Below are positions 1-5,767 of a DNA stretch of 5,932 nucleotides, in pieces (position 1 is the stretch's first letter; every line of letters starts with the position of its first letter). The translations under genes were made by a program, and so were the position numbers. The stretch comes from Bacteroidota bacterium (GTDB lineage Bacteria; Bacteroidota; Bacteroidia; NS11-12g; UBA9320). The stretch spans positions 1-5,932 of the forward strand of contig DNHN01000193.1 of assembly GCA_003485825.1 (NCBI GenBank). The letters are read 5' to 3'. The notes beneath the pieces were generated by a model. It searched no databases, had not been told where the DNA came from, and worked only from the letters and a program-made list of their open reading frames with translations.

Positions 1-97
1 TACAATTAATATTCTTGGTTCGATAAGTGCTATTTTACGCTTTTCTAGTATTCATCATAATTACAGCATTTCAAGGTGAATTTCAACGTTCATTGAC

Positions 98-128
98 CTT
101 GCTTTGTAATAGTAAAACACTACATTTG
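98..128 (+). promoter_or_regulatory. Putative Bacteroidota-type promoter for the SRAP gene
   Basis: TACATTTG at 121-128 matches the Bacteroidota -7 consensus TAnnTTTG at every fixed position. A CTTG at 98-101 sits 19 bases upstream and resembles the -33 element (TTTG). The -7 box ends 19 bases before the start codon at 148, so the leader would be very short. This is a consensus match only; no other promoter in the window is as clear. Confidence 0.4.
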
Positions 129-147
129 GTCATTAGCCTGTAGATAA

Positions 148-831
148 ATGTGTTATCATGTTAAAATGACTGAACGACTAGACCTAGTTGCTAAACGACT
201 TGGTTTATTGCCACCTAGAGGAAATCATCAAGACCTGTTTACTCCTGAAATGCACTTTAATGGCTTTTCCTTTCCATGGATGCCCATCCTGACCAATTCT
301 GATCCAAAACAGATGAAGCTAGGTAAATGGTGGCTTATGCAACCATGGCAGCAGGAATTTGATGCAGGAGCGCATAACTGCTTAAATACCCGTATAGAAA
401 ATGTAAATAAATCCCACAGCGTATGCAATACGTATCAAAACAATAGGGCCGTAATGATAGTTGATGGCTTCTACGAACATCAATGGCAAGATACCAAGGG
501 AAAGCATAAAAGATGTTTTCTAATGAACAGAATGAAAGGTGACCCATTCTACTTAGCATGTCTTTACACTAAGTGGCACTACGAGGAGGTCAAAGCTGAA
601 ATTAATACGGTCACGGTACTAACAAGACCCGCTAACGCACTTATGGCTGAAATTCATAATAGTAAAAAGCGTATGCCGGTAATTCTTGATGAAGAAAAAG
701 CGCATAAATGGTTGTCTGGAGACCTTGATATTGGGTTAATGAAAGATGGAATGGAAGAGTATTTCTCTGATTATAATTTAATGTACATGCCTTACGATTA
801 TAATCGTCCGCATATAATCCGGTCGCACTAA
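148..831 (+). CDS. SRAP domain protein (HMCES/YedK family), abasic-site DNA-protein crosslinker
   Basis: A 227-residue protein, close to the length of E. coli YedK. SRAP proteins bind abasic sites in single-stranded DNA and crosslink to them through the amino group and thiol of Cys2 once Met1 is removed. The start is decided by this: ATG at 148 is followed directly by TGT, giving Met-Cys2, whereas the next ATG (residue 7) would lose the catalytic Cys. Other family motifs are in order: the Asn-Thr-Arg segment N80-T81-R82 with E84, the GFYEHQW segment with E110, and IHNSKKRMPVIL with H170 and R175-M-P. These correspond to the Asn, Glu and His that line the active site of YedK. The N-terminus reads MCYHVK rather than the common MCGR. 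No Shine-Dalgarno sequence is visible, as is usual in Bacteroidota. It stands alone, 248 bases before the next gene, and shows no obvious link to the arsenic genes. Family assignment is secure; its physiological role here is inferred from the family. Confidence 0.93.
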   Translation: MCYHVKMTERLDLVAKRLGLLPPRGNHQDLFTPEMHFNGFSFPWMPILTNSDPKQMKLGKWWLMQPWQQEFDAGAHNCLNTRIENVNKSHSVCNTYQNNRAVMIVDGFYEHQWQDTKGKHKRCFLMNRMKGDPFYLACLYTKWHYEEVKAEINTVTVLTRPANALMAEIHNSKKRMPVILDEEKAHKWLSGDLDIGLMKDGMEEYFSDYNLMYMPYDYNRPHIIRSH

Positions 832-1079
832 TTTGATAAAATGGGATGGAGATATTACTCGTAAAAATGGACAACACCATTGACTTCCGAAAGCAATGAT
901 TCTTCAGGCAGTTTATTTGAACTTGAGATACGTTGGAATCTGTTAATTTTACAATCTGACAGAATGGAAACGATATAATCCTAAACTACAGCTGTATTAT
1001 TAGTAGTGTAAAACTAGTAAATGGCTATGTACGAAAAAATGATAGTTGTAGTTAAGCCTAATTTTAGTAATTTGGTCTC

Positions 1080-1724
1080 ATGAATGAGGCGAACTATAGT
1101 GAACTAGTAGAATGTTATGGATTTCTTTTCGAGCCAGAGTTATTAGAAGAAATAAGACGAAAAGGAACTTGTCACACTGCTAAGGCAAATATGGTGATTT
1201 TGGATTATGGCGATGAAATTAGTGCCATGCCATTGGTGATAGACGGAGCCATTAAGATTTTGAGGCAAGATAGTAAGGGAGATGAGCTCGCACTTTATTA
1301 TTTAGAAAGAGGAGATACGTGCTCTATGACGGTAACATGCTGTCTGCAGAAAAAAAAGTCTGTGATACGTGCCATCGCTGAAACAGATTTGCGGTACATT
1401 ACCGTTCCATCAGAAAACAATAAAATATGGATCAGGAAATACGAGAGTTGGATGAAATATGTCTTTGAAAGCTATAATTATAGATTTGATGAGCTTTTAA
1501 ATTCGGTAGATCAATTGGCTTTTGACAATATGGGTGAACGGCTCAGAAAGTATCTGAAGGATCAGGTTTTAATAAAAAAGTCTAGTTTGCTTGATATTAG
1601 CCACCAGGACATTGCCGACGACATGCATTCCTCTAGAGTAGTTATTTCTAGGTTACTTAAGAAGTTAGAAAATGAAAATGTGATTAATCTAAAAAGAAAT
1701 AAGATAGAAATGCTGGACCTGTAG
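1080..1724 (+). CDS. Crp/Fnr-family transcriptional regulator with a Cys-rich sensor loop
   Basis: A 214-residue protein with the two-domain Crp/Fnr layout: a cyclic-nucleotide-binding-type beta barrel at about residues 17-110, a long dimerisation helix at about 115-160, and a C-terminal winged helix-turn-helix at about 163-212 (turn near DIADDMHSSR, recognition helix about 184-195). The loop that binds the cAMP phosphate in CRP is replaced here by a segment with C81, C87 and C88 (CSMTVTCC), so cAMP binding is unlikely. C12 and C31 lie further upstream in the protein. The FNR-style N-terminal four-Cys iron-sulfur motif is not seen. I recall related Bacteroidota Crp/Fnr proteins with similar cysteines, so the cluster may mark a thiol- or metal(loid)-sensing subgroup; that is inference. 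In the recognition helix, the position of the Glu that reads a G:C pair in CRP and FNR is Val187, with R186 and R191 kept. The gene precedes the porin on the same strand, with a dyad suited to this family between them. No Shine-Dalgarno sequence is visible at the ATG at 1080. Confidence 0.88.
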   Translation: MNEANYSELVECYGFLFEPELLEEIRRKGTCHTAKANMVILDYGDEISAMPLVIDGAIKILRQDSKGDELALYYLERGDTCSMTVTCCLQKKKSVIRAIAETDLRYITVPSENNKIWIRKYESWMKYVFESYNYRFDELLNSVDQLAFDNMGERLRKYLKDQVLIKKSSLLDISHQDIADDMHSSRVVISRLLKKLENENVINLKRNKIEMLDL

Positions 1725-1823
1725 TCGTGATTTTGTTAACCCTAGCCATTTTAACGGTGTGTATTAATTATTGGCGTTTGTTTGGTGAATTAGTGAAATG
1801 CCAATTCAAGAACATTGCTTTGG

Positions 1824-1841
1824 AAGTAACTCATGTTACTT
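1824..1841. promoter_or_regulatory. Perfect dyad AAGTAAC-N4-GTTACTT, candidate Crp/Fnr-type operator
   Basis: AAGTAAC at 1824-1830 and its exact reverse complement GTTACTT at 1835-1841 are separated by TCAT. Two arms with a 4-base spacer is the geometry of an FNR-type site (TTGAT-N4-ATCAA), although the half-site bases differ. It lies 100 bases downstream of the Cys-rich Crp/Fnr gene and 95 bases upstream of the porin start. Binding by the neighbouring regulator, and control of the porin, are inferences from geometry and position. Confidence 0.45.
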
Positions 1842-1867
1842 AACATCTAGACACTCTGCTCTTCCTT

Positions 1868-1885
1868 TGCATAAGATTGTATGCA
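1868..1885. promoter_or_regulatory. Second dyad TGCATA-N6-TATGCA upstream of the porin
   Basis: TGCATA at 1868-1873 and TATGCA at 1880-1885 form a 6+6 bp inverted repeat with a 6-base spacer, centred 44 bases downstream of the first dyad. A weak promoter-like pair follows: ATTG at 1876-1879, then TATTTTTA at 1898-1905 (one mismatch to TAnnTTTG) after 18 bases. If real, the dyad would overlap the -33 region. Arms of this length arise by chance in AT-rich DNA, so confidence is low. Confidence 0.2.
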
Positions 1886-1936
1886 GCGCGAAAGCAATAT
1901 TTTTATCATAATCAACTTTACAAATCAAAATAGAGC

Positions 1937-3310
1937 ATGAGGATTTTACTAGTCTTCATACCTATTTTTTTAAGAGTAACGGTTTCAGCCCAGTCTCCTC
2001 CTGAAGACAAAAATTTACTTCATTACTTCTCAAATGGGGAGCTCTCAGGCCAAATAAGGGACTTTACCATGTCGACCATTAATGCAGGGGAGTTAGATGA
2101 TTATTATGCCAATGCCATTGGAGCATCTATTCATTATGAAACGTTGCCGTTTAAAGGATTTTCAGTTGCATTAAATGGTATTTTTGTTTATCGTGTTTTC
2201 TCCAATGACGTCCTCGCCATTGATACGATAGCTCAGGACCATTCACAGTACGAGCTTCAGTTATTTAATATAAAAGACAAAGGGAACTTCTCAGACTTGG
2301 ATAGGTTAGAAGAACTCTATGTAAAGTATGAGAGAGAGAAACTGGCCTTTACGTATGGTAAAATGGAAATTGAAAGTCCTCTGGTTCGATTACACGACGG
2401 GCGCATGAAACCAAAGGTTTTCTCTGGTTTCAAAACAAATGTGAGTCTCCATTCACATAATATCACTGGGGCATGGTTTACTAAAGCTTCTCCTCGGTCC
2501 ACCACTCATTGGTATCCGGTAGCGCATGCTATTGGGATATATAGCAATGGATTCACCACGGAAGGTGATGAAGCTCATTACCACGACCAGATATCATCTG
2601 CAGGGCTAGGATTACTTGGCTTAGACATGAAACTCAATAAAAACACGAACATAAATGCGTGGAATTACTACTTAGACAATATTTCGAATAGTACACTTAT
2701 AAAAGTAGATATAACTAAAGATACAGGAGTGTATGGTGGATTCATGTATTTGTATCAAAGGCCTATCAATAGTGGAGGTAACATAGATCCCCGTTATACT
2801 TTTCACCAAAGTACGGAACGTACTAATCTCCTGAGTGGTAGTCTAGGTTATCATTTTGGTTTTTGTGATGTCAAGGCGAATGCCACCCATATATTAAACT
2901 CTGGTAGGTTTCTATTCCCAAGGGAGTTTGGTGTAGACCCAAGCTACACCTACATATCAAGAAGTCAGATTGAAGGACAAGGGAATGCTACAAGCTTTGG
3001 TATAACTGGGCTAAAGAATATAAAAAATATAGAAGTAAAATTAGATTGGAACAGAATGTTGACTGATAATCGTGCGCTGTACAATAAGTATATGTTGCCG
3101 TCTTACGACCAATTTAATTTGGATTGTTCTTATGGTTTCGAGGATAAGTTAGATGGGCTAGAACTGCGCTTACTATATGTGTATAGAAGATCCACAGACA
3201 GAGATATCGTCTTGTCAAAACAGCATAATACGGTTAATTTCAACCAAATAAACGTGGTAGCAAATTTCAATTTTGCGATGCAAAGAAATCACCATAATTT
3301 GAGTCATTAA
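1937..3310 (+). CDS. OprD-like outer-membrane porin
   Basis: A 457-residue protein with an N-terminal signal peptide: hydrophobic residues 3-12, then VTVSA ending at A18, with probable cleavage before Q19 (R13 within the segment is unusual). The mature protein shows the alternating polar/hydrophobic, Tyr- and Asn-rich strands of a beta barrel. It has OprD-family-like segments: GQIRDFTMSTIN at 38-49, a YYANAIGASIHYET segment at 56-69, PFKGFSVALNGIF from 71, and HDGRMKP at 153-159. OprD porins form monomeric channels in the outer membrane that pass small, often charged or amino-acid-like solutes; the substrate here cannot be read from sequence. The last barrel-like strand ends near F446, leaving an 11-residue His/Asn-rich tail instead of the usual terminal aromatic residue. 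The gene follows the Cys-rich regulator on the same strand after 212 bases with a candidate operator, and its 3' end faces arsM. A role in moving arsenic or organoarsenic compounds is possible from context only. Confidence 0.75.
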   Translation: MRILLVFIPIFLRVTVSAQSPPEDKNLLHYFSNGELSGQIRDFTMSTINAGELDDYYANAIGASIHYETLPFKGFSVALNGIFVYRVFSNDVLAIDTIAQDHSQYELQLFNIKDKGNFSDLDRLEELYVKYEREKLAFTYGKMEIESPLVRLHDGRMKPKVFSGFKTNVSLHSHNITGAWFTKASPRSTTHWYPVAHAIGIYSNGFTTEGDEAHYHDQISSAGLGLLGLDMKLNKNTNINAWNYYLDNISNSTLIKVDITKDTGVYGGFMYLYQRPINSGGNIDPRYTFHQSTERTNLLSGSLGYHFGFCDVKANATHILNSGRFLFPREFGVDPSYTYISRSQIEGQGNATSFGITGLKNIKNIEVKLDWNRMLTDNRALYNKYMLPSYDQFNLDCSYGFEDKLDGLELRLLYVYRRSTDRDIVLSKQHNTVNFNQINVVANFNFAMQRNHHNLSH

Positions 3311-3327
3311 ATACGTATAACCACCAA

Positions 3328-3350
3328 CTAGTTAAAACTAGCAATTTAAC
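3328..3350. terminator. Weak inverted repeats between convergent genes, possible bidirectional terminator
   Basis: The 35 bases between the porin and arsM stop codons contain CTAGTT-AA-AACTAG (3328-3341) and an overlapping GTTAAA/TTTAAC pair (3331-3336 and 3345-3350). Both are short and AT-rich, and neither is followed by a convincing T-run, so they would make weak hairpins. Only the position between converging genes supports the terminator reading. Confidence 0.2.
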
Positions 3351-4314
3351 AACACCCTCCACCATCATAATGGAAGGTAGACTTACTGATGAAAATATCT
3401 TCTCTTTGGAGTGAAGCAAGATCACCAGCCGTCTTGTCGCAAATGGCCAGTGGCTGGTTTTTCAGGAGAATATGTCCCTTCTCATCATCAAAGAGTTCGT
3501 CCTCTCCGTAGTAAATGGCTGCTTTTCCTGTGAAAATACAAGGTCCATCTGCTGGCATGGGGTCTTTGATTGCAGCTACTTCTATCGACTCTATGTATAT
3601 TAACTCATCTGTGGCATAATCCTTTGGGCTTAAGATACGATAAGGCTTTCGTGCTCTTATCTCAATGGTGCCAAAGCCTGCATCTGTTAATTTTTTGATG
3701 TACTCTGTAATTGGCAAGCTACCACTTAAACATAAAGCGCGTAACGTGTCATCATTTCTTAATGCATCATTCATGGGCTGCTCGCAAGTAGGATCGCTCA
3801 TAACCAGACGTCCGTGTGGTTTTAAAACCCGGTACATTTCGGAGATGGCTTTTTCTAAATCCTCTTCTTTGAAAATATTGAATAAGCAGTTTTGTGCTGC
3901 TACGTCAATACTGTTGTCTTCTACTGGTAGACTAAGTGCGTCTCCTTTTCGTAAATCTACGAAACTGCTTTTAAACCAGTCGTTTTGTTTTTCGGCTTCT
4001 ATAAAGTTTTTACGAGAGGCTTCTAGCATTTCATCAACTAAATCTATACCGATCACTCCATTTGCTTGCCTAGAGAAATAGGCAAACTGAAGTAGTTCCA
4101 TTCCACCACCTGCGCCCACATAGAGTATTCTGGGGCTATTTGTCAAGTCGCGTGAATGCACCGTACTGCCACAGCCGTAATTCATTTGTTGCATTATAGT
4201 TGGTATTTTCAAACCGGGTAATTCCCAGATAGGATTAGTGGTGCAACACAGCCCTACATCTGGAATTAAGGCAGCTTCTTTATATATGTCGTGTGTGGTT
4301 TTTAAATAGCTCAT
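3346..4314 (-). CDS. arsM: Arsenosugar biosynthesis arsenite S-adenosylmethionine methyltransferase ArsM
   Basis: A 322-residue class I SAM-dependent methyltransferase. It methylates As(III) with SAM in the cytoplasm, giving the dimethylated arsenic used for arsenosugars. Visible features in order: a Cys pair C23-C24; the YGCGS segment with C48; SAM motif I LYVGAGGGME at about 64-73; the acidic residue D91 ending the next strand; GDALSLP at 124-130; QNCLFNIF with C143; and ALCLSGSL with C195. C48, C143 and C195 correspond by motif to the three conserved As(III)-binding cysteines of ArsM (C72, C174 and C224 in the Cyanidioschyzon enzyme). After residue 255 there is an extra C-terminal section ending in GGGCC (C321-C322), typical of the arsenosugar-type ArsM as I recall it and possibly a further thiol site. 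The ATG overlaps the phosphorylase stop by ATGA, so it is the last gene of a coupled operon. Detoxification-only ArsM is the alternative, but the company of arsS, a phosphorylase and a glycosyltransferase makes arsenosugar synthesis much more likely. Confidence 0.92.
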   Translation of the reverse strand: MSYLKTTHDIYKEAALIPDVGLCCTTNPIWELPGLKIPTIMQQMNYGCGSTVHSRDLTNSPRILYVGAGGGMELLQFAYFSRQANGVIGIDLVDEMLEASRKNFIEAEKQNDWFKSSFVDLRKGDALSLPVEDNSIDVAAQNCLFNIFKEEDLEKAISEMYRVLKPHGRLVMSDPTCEQPMNDALRNDDTLRALCLSGSLPITEYIKKLTDAGFGTIEIRARKPYRILSPKDYATDELIYIESIEVAAIKDPMPADGPCIFTGKAAIYYGEDELFDDEKGHILLKNQPLAICDKTAGDLASLQREDIFISKSTFHYDGGGCC

Positions 4315-5123
4315 AAGTTTTTTATTAATTGGGTAAATAGGTGTACTAAATTCGGCTCTGATTTTTCGACAATCGACATTATCTCTGGTATGTTTATAGG
4401 ACTTAAATTATCAGGATCACACTCATCAGTAAGTACAGAAATGGCTGCAATTTTGAGACCTAATTGTTTAGCAACGATTACTTCGGGTACAGTGCTCATT
4501 CCTACGGCATCTGCACCTATAATAGTAAGCATTCTGTATTCAGCTCTAGTTTCTAGTTGAGGACCTACTACACTGGCGTAGACTCCTTTCTTTATTGTGA
4601 TATTTTGCTCTTTGGCAATTGATTCTAGTTCTTTTAGGAGAGAGGAGTCATAGGGCTCACTCATATCTATAAAACGTTCTCCGAGTTTCTCCACTCCTTT
4701 AAAAGCGAGAGGTGACCCTCCTTGCAAATTGATGTGGTCTTCTACCAACATTAATTCACCTTTTTTGAAGGATAAATTTACCGCACCAGCAGCGTTAGAA
4801 ACTAGAAGCGTATGTACTCCTAATGCTTTCAAAACCCGAACGGGGTAGGTGACCTCCTCTAGTGTATAGCCTTCATACAAGTGAAATCTACCGTGCATTA
4901 CAATTACCCTTTTACCTTCGAGTTCGCCAAAGATTAGCTTCCCTGCATGGTATTCTACGGTAGACGCAGAAAAGTGAGGTATATCCTGATAAGAAATCTC
5001 TTTTAAGATGTTTAGTTGATTTATAAATTTACCTAAACCTGTTCCTAAAATCACACCTATCTCAGGATTTTCAAAACCTTGTTTATGTAAAAAGTCTACC
5101 GAAGTCTTTATTTTATGTATCAT
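4311..5123 (-). CDS. Purine nucleoside phosphorylase, trimeric PNP/MTAP type, likely for arsinoyl-adenosine
   Basis: A 270-residue phosphorylase of the trimeric PNP/MTAP family, which cleaves purine nucleosides with phosphate to base and ribose 1-phosphate. Phosphate and ribose site residues are present: GTGLG with T28, H59 in YHAGKL, R79-H81-Y83 in GRFHLYEGY, N110-A-A-G, Y182, E191 in VGPQLETRAE, and M209-S210 in GMSTVPE. Two specificity positions differ from 6-oxopurine PNPs. The Asn that contacts the base (N243 in human PNP) is D233 in VLTDECD, and the His that contacts the 5'-OH (H257 in human PNP) aligns with I245 in INIPEIM. MTAP likewise has Asp and a hydrophobic residue there. From memory, Asp at the first position also occurs in ordinary Bacteroidota PNPs, so I245 is the more telling change. 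The inferred substrate is 5'-deoxy-5'-dimethylarsinoyl-adenosine from ArsS. The gene overlaps its neighbours by ATGA at both ends (5120-5123 and 4311-4314). A housekeeping or methylthioadenosine role remains possible. Confidence 0.9.
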   Translation of the reverse strand: MIHKIKTSVDFLHKQGFENPEIGVILGTGLGKFINQLNILKEISYQDIPHFSASTVEYHAGKLIFGELEGKRVIVMHGRFHLYEGYTLEEVTYPVRVLKALGVHTLLVSNAAGAVNLSFKKGELMLVEDHINLQGGSPLAFKGVEKLGERFIDMSEPYDSSLLKELESIAKEQNITIKKGVYASVVGPQLETRAEYRMLTIIGADAVGMSTVPEVIVAKQLGLKIAAISVLTDECDPDNLSPINIPEIMSIVEKSEPNLVHLFTQLIKNL

Positions 5124-5743
5124 TTAGTCGGTTGGGTATTTCTTTGGCAATATTCTATGTAAAGACAAGAATTCTTTAAATCCTCAAATGTATCCACATC
5201 ATTTAGCGTAGAAAGTAAATGAGTGGTTATTTTATTTTCCCTCAATTCTGCAAGGGTTTTCTCGAGTAAGTTTGGTTGGCTCCATGGTTTGTTTTCAAAG
5301 ATACAACTGTTCATTTCTGACATTCCTATAAGGTAATAGCCACCGTCATCAGCAGGTCCAAAAACCGTATCGAAGTTATTTAGTTGAGAGAATGCATCTT
5401 CTATGATTACACTGGATATTTCGGGTAAGTCTGAGCCGATTAAAACTATTTTTTTATAGCCATCAGCAAATCCATTTTTAAAGGCATTTTTCATTCTCTC
5501 GCCTAAGTCTACACCGTTTTGTACCGTTTTTTCATCGTGCGGCCATCTGCTTTCCATTCTGGTTTCTGAAAAAGAAATACGTTTGTTCATTTTTAGTGGG
5601 GCAGTTGCTTGTTCTGTGATGTCCAGTAGCCGAGTGTAAACAAATACGGCTTCTTCATGTCCTATAGTTTTAGCCAGTCTAGTTTTGACCATACCCGCCT
5701 TGACGTTTTTTACGAATATGATGACCAACTGTTCACTTTTCAT
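5120..5743 (-). CDS. TIGR04282-type arsenosugar biosynthesis glycosyltransferase (DUF2064, GT-A fold)
   Basis: A 207-residue soluble protein of the DUF2064/TIGR04282 group, with no signal peptide or membrane segment. Motifs in order: KAGMVKTRLA at 15-24, LGERM at 80-84, GSDLPEI at 103-109 (the acidic residue probably helps bind metal and nucleotide), GPADDGGYYLIG at 129-140, and DVDTFEDL at 182-189. Family members have a nucleotide-sugar-binding GT-A fold and recur in arsenosugar clusters, presumably acting on the sugar part of the arsenosugar. The Lys/Arg-rich KTRLA start and the DDGG segment also recall nucleotidyltransferases such as CofC and MobA, so the enzyme may activate a sugar phosphate rather than transfer a sugar; this is inference. 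The stop codon overlaps the phosphorylase start by ATGA. It begins 24 bases after the arsS stop, within the same operon. Family is confident; the exact reaction is not. Confidence 0.85.
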   Translation of the reverse strand: MKSEQLVIIFVKNVKAGMVKTRLAKTIGHEEAVFVYTRLLDITEQATAPLKMNKRISFSETRMESRWPHDEKTVQNGVDLGERMKNAFKNGFADGYKKIVLIGSDLPEISSVIIEDAFSQLNNFDTVFGPADDGGYYLIGMSEMNSCIFENKPWSQPNLLEKTLAELRENKITTHLLSTLNDVDTFEDLKNSCLYIEYCQRNTQPTK

Positions 5744-5746
5744 ACG

Positions 5747-5753
5747 CTCCTTT
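5747..5753 (-). promoter_or_regulatory. Shine-Dalgarno-like site AAAGGAG before the glycosyltransferase
   Basis: On the minus strand AAAGGAG lies 3 bases before the ATG at 5743, within the 24-base gap after the arsS stop. A clear purine-rich site is notable because the plus-strand genes here lack one; the spacing is shorter than usual. It supports the chosen start. Confidence 0.5.
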
Positions 5754-5767
5754 ATTCACTATGTTTT

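Noticed and set aside
335..880. Minus-strand open frames over the SRAP gene
   Set aside because: They lie opposite or largely opposite a strongly conserved coding frame and have no recognisable motif.
939..963. TCTGT...ACAGA inverted repeat upstream of the Crp/Fnr gene
   Set aside because: Five-base arms with a 15-base gap are expected by chance, and they do not resemble the dyad at 1824-1841. I found no convincing promoter or operator in 832-1079.
1735..1755. GTTAA...TTAAC pair just after the Crp/Fnr stop as a terminator
   Set aside because: The arms are five AT-rich base pairs with an 11-base loop and no T-run follows, which is too weak to call.
2317..2505. Minus-strand 62-codon open frame in the porin gene
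   Set aside because: It is antisense to the barrel-coding region and has no recognisable motif.
3665..4081. Plus-strand 138-codon open frame within arsM
   Set aside because: It lies opposite the SAM-binding and catalytic part of arsM and shows no family resemblance, so it is a shadow frame.
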